Both the position numbers and the translations under genes were made by a program. Shown here piece by piece: positions 13,042 to 24,161 of a stretch of 64,000 nt of DNA (positions are counted from its first letter, which is position 1; every line of letters starts with the position of its first letter). The notes below the pieces were generated by a model. The model was given only the letters and a program-made list of their open reading frames with translations, made no database searches and had not been told where the DNA came from. Source of the DNA: Hymenoscyphus infarciens (Eukaryota > Ascomycota > Leotiomycetes > Helotiales > Helotiaceae); NCBI GenBank assembly GCA_001414345.1, contig LLCB01000054.1, forward strand, positions 62,001 through 126,000, read 5' to 3'.

Positions 13042-13153
13042 TGACCCAGAGATTTCGCAGACTGAAATCGGATTGTTCCGACTATCTGGGTTCATAGCTT
13101 GGATTTGCCAAGAATTCTAGAATAATGAGAGAGTTTATTTACTGACGCTTTTG
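13042..13153. repeat. Dispersed hairpin repeat, copy A
   Basis: Contains GATTGTTCCGACTATCTGGG at 13071-13090 and TTTACTGACGCTTTTG at 13138-13153, in the same order and near the same spacing as in ABC intron 2. The arms GACCCAGA (from 13043) and TCTGGGTTC can pair. Confidence 0.65.
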
Positions 13154-15397
13154 ATGCCGATGGAGCGGAGCGAGACTGTCATAAAACGGGTTGTGCTAGG
13201 ACCCTTTTTATTGTGGATTCGACAAGTGATGGATTTCGTTCGGTTCGCGGCACAACAAAAACGTCAAACTGGAAAATGGGGACCACGAGCCTCGTTTTCC
13301 CCTTGTCAAGGCCAGCTCCGAGATTCAGGTCGCGTTCGTGTGGGCAGAAAGTGCCCTGGGCGGAGGGATTTTGAAACGCGTTTATCGTGAGGTGGTGGAG
13401 GGGTTGCGTGATGGTTTTATGCACACATGGCGGTCTGGGATGGGTGAGTATTCGAGACGGGGTTTAATTTTGTAGAGGGGACTTTTTTATATTGTGGGAG
13501 ATTTCGTGAAGGAAGGAAGGATGGATTTTACTCATTTGTTGGTGGATTATTCCGGTATGCATTTGAGGATAATTCGCGGGAGAGATTAGGTTAAGGCCTC
13601 CGGAGAGATAAATTGCTGATTCGTGATACGACTTATCGTAAATCTACGAGTCGAGAATCGCATAATGGTGGTGACTCGAGGGGTGTTTGGCAGCCGTTGC
13701 TAAGAAGAGAGAAGGGCTTCTCTAACGTTGTCGTTGTCTCAATGACTTCAGATGATTCTGAAGCGGTGAACGATAAAGTCATCTTCAGATCACAAACGTC
13801 TCGTCTACTCCGGATGGTTTTGCGTGTCTCGTTCCTAATTCAGATGGTTCCGAGATGGCTGGGTGAACGTTGTTTGAGTGAAGGGCTGATGAGACCACCT
13901 ATGTCATTATTTGGGTGGGATGGGAGTGGTTCTTCAGATGGGCTCCTCTGTTTTGCGGACGGAGAAAGCTGTCGTCTGGTCTGGTTTGGTCTTTGGTGTT
14001 GAGTTCGGATCGCAACGCCACGCATAGAAAACGTGTCGTCGACACATCTGATCAATGCATGGGATGTGAAGATCTGAGACGGAAAAAGGGTGTTTGTGTT
14101 TGCTAGAGGTTGGGATGAGATGGAGAGATTAAGTTGAGGCCACACATTTGGGAAGATTGAATTTTGAATTTGTGATGAGGTCGGGAGATTATCATGCTAA
14201 TTCTTGCTCAGTGTTTGCGAGGGGTTGATGCAGATGATGCTGGGTGCACTAGAATGAGGGCATCCGTAGTAGGAAAAAGATGAATGTTTGCTCCCAAGTT
14301 CCAACTCTTGGGGAGAACTCGGCATTTTGTAAAGGAGAGGATCATCAGTATCCAATGTATATCTTCATTAATATGGGAGCATGATATATCCTCAGGTGAT
14401 AAGACGCCTCCCCCTATTCCTCCATTCTTCCATTCTTCCCATTGGCTTGTTCCAGTCTCCGACTCCGTTTCTGAGCATCTGAGCGGCTGTCAAGCCTGTC
14501 TGCCTACAACAGGCTACTTCCCCACCCCCCCTGAGATGACTAGGCCCTACCAGGACTAGCGCTCTTTTTTTCTGGCAAATGAGGTTCCCGTTTGGGTCGG
14601 GGCTACCAAATGCTTCGTTTCCCAAATCTTATTCAAGTCAACCTCTCCCACCCCCGATTCTGCCACTTCCCTTCCTCCTTTCCTCCTCTCTCTCCTATTC
14701 CAATCTCAATCTTTTTTGCTTCCTTCGTTGGTTCCCTTCACTCTCTCTTCGGGACTTCCCACATTCATTGTCATTGTCAGCTCGACCCGTAAAATAACAT
14801 TCTTTGCTGTTCTCTTTATGCCTTGAGCTTTTCGCCTTCTTCTTAACCAATTTACTACTTACCCTACACACTTTATTCAAGACCCGCGACGCCCAATCTT
14901 CTCCCCCAGCCCCCCCGTCCGCCCACATCTACTTCAAACCAATTCTTTGTTCTTGAATATTATTATCGCCACCCTCGAATCAATTGCTTCGAGCTCGTCT
15001 CCACTGTGTTGACGAACGCCCCCAATCCTACATTCATTACTCCACCTGACAGCTCGCTGTCTCCGACCGCCAGTTTCGAATCCTTCCTGCGAGCTTCGAA
15101 TTCCCCGAAAGACTTGTATTGAACAGCAAGTAATTCATGCAAGCATCGTGTATTCCTCCTTCCCGACAACAACAAACACACTTCGAATAGTTAATACTTC
15201 CGAACAACTTCATTCGCGATCTGCCCCTTCCGCAGACCGCCCAGCGTTCATATTTCCCGACTCTCGGTTGCTCCAATTGAGCGTCACTTTTAGATCTTCA
15301 TCTACGTGCCTCCCCAAGGCACCGTCAATCCGTCAAAACGGCTGTATTATCATCACTTGTGCGGGACAGCTTTGTCCTGCCACCTCATCTCCTCGGG

Positions 15398-17899
15398 ATG
15401 CAGGAAACACAGTCTGCAAACCAGCAAAATGGCTCCGGAGCTGCCACTGCGAGTCGGTTCCCGGGCCATGCCTCGAAGCCTTCCAACAGCGATACCGGAT
15501 TCTCCCACGGAGCATACTCTTCGAATCAGTTCTCAATGGGTGGATATGGTGATAGACATCCGCGAAGAGCAAACATTCCTTCCATCAACACACAGCCCAT
15601 AGGACAACAAGGTCAGGCGGCTGACATGGCAACACCTGGAACTGGCTTTGATATGCAGTTCACCCCCTTGCTGCCATCGCAGTTGCTCCTCGGTTCTCCT
15701 TTCCAACCAGGTACGCCCGGTGCTTTTGCCAGTCCCCAATTTCAGAATTACGCCACGTTCCAGCAACAACAGCAAAACAATCAGAACCAGGGCATGAGCA
15801 GTCCAATTCAGCAAATTTCTCCCCAGATTTACCAATCTTTGGTCTCCCCCTCCACCTATGGCGCACCTCAATTCTACAACCCAACGTCACCAACTTCGGG
15901 TTCGTTCTCTTCCATGAGCAACCAGATGCAGCAGATGTCGATTCAGCCATCTTCTCCTGTGCACATGTCCCCTGGTCTTGTCTCGGGTACTAGCAGAACC
16001 GTCTACCTCGGAAACATCCCTCCAGAGACATCTGCTGAAGAAATTCTGGGACACGTCAGAAGTGGTCAAATTGAGTCTGTTCGTCTTTTGCCAGATAAGA
16101 ACTGTGCTTTCATTTCTTTCTTGGATGGAAGTTCTGCCACTCATTTCCATTCCGATGCTATTTTGAAGAAGCTTTCAATTAGGGGCCAGGATATCAAGGT
16201 TGGATGGGGAAAACCATCGCAGGTTCCAACATCGGTTGCCCTGGCTGTTCAACAGTCAGGTGCTTCGCGAAATGTGTACTTGGGTAACCTTGAGGAGAAT
16301 GTGTCCGAGGAGGAGCTTCGTGAGGATTTGACCAAGTTTGGTCCTATCGATACCGTCAAAATTGTCCGTGAAAAGGCAATTGGTTTCGTACACTTCCTCT
16401 CCATCGGTAACGCCATCAAGGCCGTCTCCCAACTCCCTCAAGAGCCGAAATACCAATCGCCCCGCCGAGTTTACTATGGAAAGGATCGATGCGCATATGT
16501 CTCCAAGACCCAACAGCAGAACGCTGCTCAATACCTTGGTATCGCTCCCGGATATGCCCATGTCCTCAATGGAGCCGATCGCGACTTGATCTCGAACGCT
16601 TTGGCTCAACAATCTGTCGCAGCTGCCGCCGTTGCCACCACTGCTGGAGGGATCAACAACCTTGGCAACCGAACCGTTTACTTGGGAAACATTCATCCCG
16701 AAACTACCATTGAAGAAATTTGTAATGTTGTCAGAGGTGGACTTTTACACCACATTCGATATATACCCGACAAGCACATCTGCTTCGTCACATTTATTGA
16801 CCCGACTTCGGCGGCTTCTTTCTATGCTTTGAGCAATTTACAAGGTTTAATGATTCACAACAGAAGACTGAAGATTGGATGGGGTAAACATTCCGGAGCA
16901 CTTCCTGCTGCCATTGCTCTTGCTGTCAGCGGAGGAGCTTCCCGAAATGTTTATGTTGGAAACTTGGATGAATCTTTCAGCGAGGAGAGATTAAGACAGG
17001 ACTTTTCCGAGTATGGTGAGATTGAGCTTGTCAACACTCTTCGAGAGAAGAGTTGTGCATTCATCAACTTCACCAACATTGCCAACGCTATCAAGGCAAT
17101 TGAAGCTATACGTGGTAAGGAGGAGTACCGTCGATTCAAGGTCAACTTTGGCAAGGATCGTTGTGGAAACCCACCTCGTCAAGTTCAAGGAGGACAGGCA
17201 ACTGCCACATCCCCTCGTGGAGATGGTGTCAACTCTCCACCACCAAACAGTGGTGGACTCCAGCCAAGCCAAAACGGCTCATCTCCAACTGGATCTGTAG
17301 CCCCAGGCTCAGCAAACGGACAACAGTCCTTCCAACCTGCTCCAACACCATCTACCATCCTTAACGCTGGTAGCAACAACCCTCTCACCATGTACCTCAA
17401 CCAGGTCTCACAACAAGCCCAGCAACAGCAGCAACAGAACCTCGATCCTTTCTCTGTTGCCCAACTCCAGCAACAGCAACAACAGGTTCTTGCCGCTCAA
17501 CAGGCAGCACTCTACGGTACCAGCACATCCCCATCCAGTATCGATGCACACGATCTCCCACAACAACAGAGTCAAATGGGTCACCAACAGAGTGCTAGCA
17601 TCAGCGGGATGAATGGATTCCAAGCTCCCACCTCGAGCGGTGCACCTACCATGAATGGACTTCTTGCTCCAGCTCGTGGTCAACATAACAGAGCTGCCAG
17701 CTTACCTGTCTTTGCACAACCACAACAGAATGGTGCTTTCCAGGAGGGATCGAATGGAAGCGCCAATGCTGAGTCGAGACGTGGTCATCAATACCAGTCT
17801 TCGTTCTCGGGTGGGATGGGTAATGGATTTGGAAATGGTTATGGGGAGATGAGCAATGGGTTGAATGGATGGGCTGAGGAGGAGATTGTTGGAAATTGA
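15398..17899 (+). CDS. nrd1: Nrd1-like RNA-binding protein, four RRMs
   Basis: Single exon, 833 residues, first ATG at 15398 (MQETQSANQQ); the open frame extends a few codons upstream without another ATG. Four RNA-recognition motifs with clear RNP2 and RNP1: RRM1 ~199-272 (RTVYLGNIP, CAFISFLD), RRM2 ~290-365 (RNVYLGNLE, IGFVHFLS), RRM3 ~425-498 (RTVYLGNIH, ICFVTFID), RRM4 ~515-590 (RNVYVGNLD, CAFINFTN). Long Q/N/S-rich tails lie on both sides, with poly-Gln near 670-700. The architecture matches fission-yeast Nrd1/Msa2, an mRNA-binding repressor of sexual differentiation that affects stability of its targets. RRM1/RRM3 and RRM2/RRM4 resemble each other, so the protein probably arose by duplication of a two-RRM block. 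Confidence 0.9.
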   Translation: MQETQSANQQNGSGAATASRFPGHASKPSNSDTGFSHGAYSSNQFSMGGYGDRHPRRANIPSINTQPIGQQGQAADMATPGTGFDMQFTPLLPSQLLLGSPFQPGTPGAFASPQFQNYATFQQQQQNNQNQGMSSPIQQISPQIYQSLVSPSTYGAPQFYNPTSPTSGSFSSMSNQMQQMSIQPSSPVHMSPGLVSGTSRTVYLGNIPPETSAEEILGHVRSGQIESVRLLPDKNCAFISFLDGSSATHFHSDAILKKLSIRGQDIKVGWGKPSQVPTSVALAVQQSGASRNVYLGNLEENVSEEELREDLTKFGPIDTVKIVREKAIGFVHFLSIGNAIKAVSQLPQEPKYQSPRRVYYGKDRCAYVSKTQQQNAAQYLGIAPGYAHVLNGADRDLISNALAQQSVAAAAVATTAGGINNLGNRTVYLGNIHPETTIEEICNVVRGGLLHHIRYIPDKHICFVTFIDPTSAASFYALSNLQGLMIHNRRLKIGWGKHSGALPAAIALAVSGGASRNVYVGNLDESFSEERLRQDFSEYGEIELVNTLREKSCAFINFTNIANAIKAIEAIRGKEEYRRFKVNFGKDRCGNPPRQVQGGQATATSPRGDGVNSPPPNSGGLQPSQNGSSPTGSVAPGSANGQQSFQPAPTPSTILNAGSNNPLTMYLNQVSQQAQQQQQQNLDPFSVAQLQQQQQQVLAAQQAALYGTSTSPSSIDAHDLPQQQSQMGHQQSASISGMNGFQAPTSSGAPTMNGLLAPARGQHNRAASLPVFAQPQQNGAFQEGSNGSANAESRRGHQYQSSFSGGMGNGFGNGYGEMSNGLNGWAEEEIVGN

Positions 17900-18690
17900 G
17901 TTGTGGAATCTTTTGAAGGAGTGTCTCTTTTTTTGAAAGTTTGTTTGTTTTTTGGGAGGCGCTCTTGGATACTGATACTGTTTTACTTTTACCTACCTAC
18001 ATGCATGGATATTGTGTTGTAATAACTCTTTTTGAAAACTTGCTCCTCTTACCTCTACTCTTGATAATTTTTTTCAAATTCTCCCCTTGTGTTTGATTAT
18101 TTATTCTTCACTACTTTTAAATCTGTATTCTGGTGCCTCCCTTGTTTATGTTGTTTTGTGGGTCCTTTGAGGTTCTAGCGTGCAGGAATGAGATGTGAAA
18201 AGCGGATTAGGTGGAGTCATACGAAGGGAAAGAGCGTTGGAGGGCGAGTAGATAGATGATGGGATAGGATCAGGTGGCCGTGTTAATGTCAAGATATTCG
18301 AGAGTTGAGCTTGTGTCTCTGTTTCATGCCGAGTGAGTGAGTGATGCGCGTGACTGAGAGCGATCCTGCTAGGCTTCGTTCTACGAACATTCGCTATCTT
18401 CTCATACTTAGTCTCATATTACTGGGCTTGGGTACCTATATAATAAATAAATAAATAAAGGGCAAAGAACATCCTCCGTTTCCTCAGCAATAAGATTTAG
18501 ACGCTGTATCACAATGGCTAATATACCTCCGAGCTTGTCGTCCTCGGGAGGAAGGTAGGTAGATCATTCCTAGGGGCTCCTCTCTCTCTCTCTCTGCCTG
18601 CCGGGACGGAGAAAAAAAACCAAAAACGTCCCATTCTTAAACTCGCAAATCGGTCTTCGAGACTTGGTGGTTAGTTCTACGTTGTAATAA
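17900..18690. other. Intergenic, 3' flank of RRM gene
   Basis: T-rich 3' flank, then ordinary intergenic DNA. It has a short AAAT/ATAA microsatellite at about 18440-18460 and a CT run near 18580. No gene seen. Confidence 0.6.
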
Positions 18691-18734
18691 TGTAATCAGT
18701 GTGAGAAATGATTAGATTAGATTAGATCAATAAC

Positions 18735-18755
18735 CTATGATTAATCTAATCATAG
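18735..18755. repeat. Palindrome at island edge
   Basis: 9-base arms CTATGATTA and TAATCATAG around ATC, directly after GATTAGATTAGATTAG. Confidence 0.85.
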
Positions 18756-21700
18756 ATTAATAAGGTCCTAATCATTGATCAGATTATTAATTGATTAATT
18801 GATTAATATAGTACGTGACCGGCCCAGAGGTATAGGAGGCCGGGCCGTGTCCCGGGATAGCATCGGAGTAGCGCTCTGGCACTGCTAAGAGCTTAAGCGA
18901 GACCTCCTAAACTTTTTTATTTCAAGTCTTAATAAATTAGCTATTAATTATTTAGTAATATATATAAATAGTAAGTTTAAGCTTTATAGGTATTATAAAT
19001 TATTAGAGACTACTTGATTTCTAATTAAATTCTATTCTATACTTCTACTCTCTCTTCTTTAAGTTAGTCGAAAGAGAATAGATATAACTCTTCTAATTTG
19101 TCTATTAGCTAGGAAGTTATCTATAAGATCTAGCTATATTAACTCTAAGCGAGAGACTGTTTAGTTAAGCTGTTTTAGCTATTATAAAGCAACGTAAGAG
19201 ACTCTCTAGAGCGGCTTTTAGAGCTATTACTAGCTTAAAGAGCTAGGGGTTATATATAGAGAAGGAGATAGAGAAAGAGGAAGAAGGAGCCTAAGTTTAA
19301 GAATAATTACTTTATTCTTATTTAGTATATATACTATATAGAGTATATTAATTATATTAATCAATTAATTAATAATTGAAATAGATTAATTAATCTCATT
19401 TTATTAACACACGTGCTAATTATTAATCAGAGTAATCTAGAGTTATTAATTAGATTATTAATTAATTAATTAATTAATTTATACTTACACTGAATGTAAT
19501 TATGTTTAATTACTATACTCGAGAACTTCTACAAGTTTTGTTAATAAGTCTCCTTTACTTCTCTCTACTTTTTTTCTTCTTTTTTTTTCTTATAGATTTT
19601 TCTAAGTTACGAGGAGGAGGGAAAGCTATGCAGTGTAGTTAGTGTCTAGAGTAGGAAAACAGACGAGGTTTTATATTCTAGAAGAGCCTCGTCTCTTTTC
19701 TTACCTTTTTTTTAGAAAATACCTAAGTTTAAGTTAGAAGAGAGATTAGAGAGAGAGTTTTTACTATCGAGAGTTAACTTTTTTAAGAGTATTAGTAGAT
19801 ATTAGTTTATTACTTATATTTATAACTATCTTCTAAGCTATTTCTCTAGCTCTAGCTCTAGCTCTAGCTCTGGTCCTAGCCCTAGCCTTAGAGATAGAAA
19901 AGCTAAAACTTAACTTCTTAGCCTAAGAGACGTGCGATTATTAAAGATATAACTATGTATATATATAAATAAATCTGACTTTGACTTTAACTTAAGAAAT
20001 AGTTAGAGGTTAAGTAAAGAAGAGAAGAAAAAGAAAGAATAAATAGAGGATTTGGAATTTGGAATTTTTTCTTCTTTTAGTAGAGTAGTTAAGTTATTAT
20101 AGAGTTAATTTTGTTTTTTATCTTTTTAGAGTTTTAAGCTATAGAAGGTTATAGTATTCTAAATCTATAAAAGTCTAAAAACAACTAAAGCGCAAAATCT
20201 TACTTTCTATAAGTAAAAAAGAGAATAATTAAAATCCCTCTCTCTCTTTCTTCTCTCTCCTCTCTCTCTCTCTCTCTCTATAATAAGACTAGATAGTCTT
20301 AACTATAGTAACTAGCTAATTAAAGAATAGAGAGAGATAACAAGTATTACGTATATAGTAGTAATGTCCTTACTATTAGATCTTTACTTTTTAATACCTA
20401 ACACTTATAAGATCTTCTTTCTATTATTTCTAGAGAAAAAAGAGAGAGAGAGAGAGAGAATTGTTTGCTATTTTAGCTAAACTTCTCTTATCTATACTAG
20501 GAAAAACTTTCTCTTGAAATTTTACTTACTCTCTTACTCTCTTATCTCTTCTCTTCTCTTCTATACTCTTATCTATCTTCTTATCTATACTCTCTTAGTA
20601 TACGTAATATATAAAAGAATAGAATAAGAAGTAAGAAAGTAAGTAGATAATATAATATAATTTTTAGCTTTAGCTCTTAGAGGCCTTAGTTAATCTAGCT
20701 AACTTTTACGATTTACGATTTGCGATTTAGTTGTTTTTAGACTTTTATACTTTTAGAACGCTTTATATTTATAGTTTTTAGAATTATAGAGAAGAAAGAG
20801 AGAGAAAGAGAGAGATATTTTTCTTTTTTCGAGTTCTTTAATAATAGGTTTTTAATAGACGAGTGTTTTATTATTAGAGTATAGTTTTAAATTTAGTTAC
20901 TTATATATATATATATTAAGAGAATATTTTTTAGATTTACTAGTTTAGTAGAGCTAGCTAGAATTTTAGTCTATTAAGTTTCTTTTCAGAAGAGTAATAT
21001 TAAAATTTAGATTTTCTATTTACTACTTATTAAATAATTTAGTTACCTTCGACGATTATAGAATAGATAATATTTTAATTATAAATTCTTAAATATCTTA
21101 AAAGATATATTCTTTCTAGCGACGCTTTTTATATACTTTTCTTTCTCACTTTCTAGTTAACTATTTACTTTTTCTTACTTTCTAAAGTACGTCTTCCTAG
21201 CTACTTCTATCTCTTTCTTACCTAGTACTCTCTTAAAAAAAATATATAATAAAAAAGAAGAGAATAAAAGAGAAAAAGCCGAGAGTTAGAATTAAGGTTA
21301 TAATAGAATCTCGTGATTACTATATCTCTTTTAGCGTTTTATATAACCTTTCTATACTCTTCTAAGAAAAACGCCTAGATTAGATATAAACGCTTTATAT
21401 AATCTCCTACTTTTATTTTTATAAATACGATTACTTTCTCTTCTTTTTTAATTCTCGACTTTTAGAATAGAAGCGCGAGAGTAAAGTTCTTAGGAAGGAA
21501 AAAGAGAAGTAAAGTAAGAAGTATAGAAGCTAAGAGCGAATAAATTAGAATAAACAGCGCTATTAAAATCACTACTATAGCGAAGTAAGAGTTAAGTTTA
21601 GTATTAGTTATTCTTTCTATATCTTTAGATAAATAGAGTTTATTTAAACCTAATTACTATTCTCTTCGCTCTTTACTACTAGGTAGAGACAAGAGAATAA

Positions 21701-22349
21701 GGCTATCTAGGATTAGAAAGAAAAGAATTAATTAAAACTTATATAAGATATAATAAGATAGAATAGCTATAAAAATAAAAAAAGTAAGAAAAGACATAGA
21801 TAGACGCGTTAAAGAGGCATAGGCGTACTAAACTAGCTAAGAAACCTTAAATACTATCTATATAACTCTAATATACTAGAAAATAATAAAGTCTAGTTTC
21901 TATTTAGAAGAGGCTATAAGCTTCTAAAGAAGTAGCTAGTTATTAAAAGTAGACAAAGACAGAGAATATTATAATAAAGTAAAGTAGATTCTAGCTAATC
22001 TTAAGCCTACTGTCAAAAATCCTTCTCTGTCTAGGTTTTCAATTTTTAGAAGAGAGTTTCTATCGTTGCTAAATGTTTTTCGTTTGAAAACCGAGCTATT
22101 CTAGCTAAATAATAAACGTCTTCTATAGTTACTAGAATAGCTATACTCTTACTTAATACAAAAGCGTATTAACTTCGGGTCAGGTTCCGAGAGAAGTTAC
22201 GAACTCTGCTTTAACTTCTCGTTAATAAACTAGATATATATACTAGTTTTCTATTTAGTCTTAGTATATATAAAAAAGAATAGAGAGTCTTATTACCTCT
22301 AATAATATCTTTTTTATTTAATAAAATAGTATTAAGATATAAGATATAA

Positions 22350-23135
22350 ATCTAACTACTAGTTAGCTTTAGAGATATATATATTAAGCTTTTATAAGTG
22401 AAGTAAGTTAAAGTAGAGGATTTAATAAGCTAATTATATAATTAAGTAAAAGTCTAATTAAATTATTTTTTTAAGATTCTCTACTAACTCGTTATATAAG
22501 TTAGTCGCAGCGACTCTAAAAGCGTACTAACTCTAAAATTAGTATCTTATACTCTTAAATATATAATAAATCAACTACTAAGCCTAATTAGGTAATTTTT
22601 ATATATATAGATAGTATTATATTAACTTAATAAAAGTCTTCGTAATATCTAAATTATTAAAGATAATCTATATACTATTTTATAATAAATTAGGTTACGA
22701 TTATAAGCTTTTAGAGAGAGCTTTAGCGAGTCTTAGTAAGCTACCCCGCCGTCGGCGACAAATTAGCGCCGAAGCGCTATATATAAGCTAAGAAGCTATA
22801 TATAGCTACTCTTTAGAATTTATTACTTCTTAATACACGCTTTAAATACTTATTCTATTATGAATATAGCTCTTTACTAGTATATCTTTAATTATATCTA
22901 ATAATTACTATTTTCCAACTATTAGTTATTAAGTAATTAATTATTTAGACTATATCTTTAGAGTCGCTACGTTTTAAGGTCGCTATAACTAACTTATATA
23001 GCGAGTTAGTAGAGGATCTTAATTAATTTAATTAGACTTTTATTTAATTATATTCTTAGTTACTCTCTTTACTTACTTTACTTAATAAATCCTAAATATA
23101 TAAATCTCTAAAGCTAACTAGTATACTATATAAAT
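22350..23135. repeat. Large imperfect inverted repeat inside AT island 1
   Basis: Left arm about 22350-22545 and right arm about 22960-23135 are reverse complements with substitutions. Matching blocks include CTCTACTAACTCGTTATATA on the left against CTCTACTAACTCGCTATATA read on the minus strand of the right arm, plus the CTAATTAAATT and CTTTAGAGATATATA blocks. The ~420 bp between the arms has a small GC-rich patch at 22741-22785. This looks like the ends of a mutated inverted-repeat transposon or two elements head to head. Confidence 0.7.
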
Positions 23136-23850
23136 AAACTTTACTAATCATATTTTACTTTTAAACACTTATCTTACTCTATAAATTTCCACTATATAAC
23201 TCTTCTAGTTTTTTCAAGATATATATAGATATATAGACTAGAGATAAGTATTTCTTAGGCTTAGATAGTGCGCTTCTTAGCTTATATCTCTTTTATTTCT
23301 CTTTTTACTTTACTTATAAAAGAGTTTAGGTACTCTTTAGTATTATTTTCTCTTTTCTCTTTTCTCTTTTTACTTTTTATTCTTTTCTCTTTTTTGTTCT
23401 TTATTCTTTTCTCTTTGATTTAAACTATATAAACATATTCTTTTCTCTTTGATTTAAAGATATATAAATATATTAATAATAAAAGAAAAATTAGAAGAAG
23501 GAAATGTTATATAAAGCTTTGTTAGCTAGCGATTCTATCTAGACATTTTCTTGTTTTTTATTTTTAAAAACAAAGCAAAAACAAATATTTTATTTCTCGT
23601 TTTTTTTAAAAATACAGAAATGTCTCTAGAATAGTTGTCGTATATAGAGTAGTCTAAATATAAAGCCAAAAAATAAATCACTATTTTATTTAACTTTCTA
23701 AAATTCTAAACTTAATTCTTTTGGAATTGTAGAGAGCTACTTAAGCGTCTCGAGAAGTTTCTATCAACACAAGAGAAGCTAACGACCTCTACATTCCTAG
23801 TCAAAATTTACAGATAAAACATATTCATTACAGCTATAAAGCAAAGATAT

Positions 23851-24161
23851 AAATACCTGCACTCTAATTATGTTTCCCTAAGATATACCACTCTGGAAGA
23901 CTATAGATTAACCAATAATAGATTTTTCGCTCCCAATCTTCATCTAGACCAAAAACCTACATGCCCGACTCCCAAGCCTAAACGCCCATACAAAACCTGA
24001 GGAAAAAAATCTATAATCGCTATCATACACAAGTCGAGAAGAAAAGACAAAGGAAACATTATTGCAAAGGAGCGCGCTATTGTAAATCTGTACCCCTTCC
24101 ACCATGCACACATATTACCCAACTCTTCTAATCAATCCCCTACCAAAGAAAGTAAACCACT
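23851..24161. other. Intergenic between AT island and ABC gene
   Basis: Short 3' flank of the ABC transporter with normal dinucleotide use. The island ends within roughly 300 bp of the ABC stop codon. No gene seen. Confidence 0.55.

Larger units (their letters stand above)
12192..15397. other. Intergenic, 3.2 kb; long leader of the RRM gene
   Basis: No gene recognised. It holds a tandem duplication (12662-12813), a copy of the dispersed hairpin repeat (13042-13153) and, from about 14380, pyrimidine-rich sequence with CT tracts near 14640-14900. That composition is typical of the transcription-start region and long 5' leader of highly expressed fungal genes. Short open frames here have no support. 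Confidence 0.6.
18691..23850. repeat. RIP-like AT island 1 (~5.2 kb)
   Basis: From about 18.69 to 23.85 kb the sequence is almost all A+T. TA, CT and AG steps are common, while CA and TG are nearly absent over long stretches, which is the footprint of repeat-induced point mutation in filamentous ascomycetes. No open frame survives. The left edge holds ATTAG repeats, a palindrome (18735-18755) and a short GC-rich block (18818-18900). Simple repeats inside include (AGCTCT)n at about 19850-19875 and CT/GA runs at about 20236-20280 and 20442-20460. It is most likely one or more mutated transposons whose class can no longer be read. Confidence 0.85.

Noticed and set aside
13613..14002. 129-residue frame between AsnRS and the RRM gene
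   Set aside because: No recognisable domains and no splice context; compatible with chance in GC-balanced DNA.
15359..15397. Earlier start for the RRM protein at 15359
   Set aside because: The codon there is GTG; the first ATG in frame is 15398.
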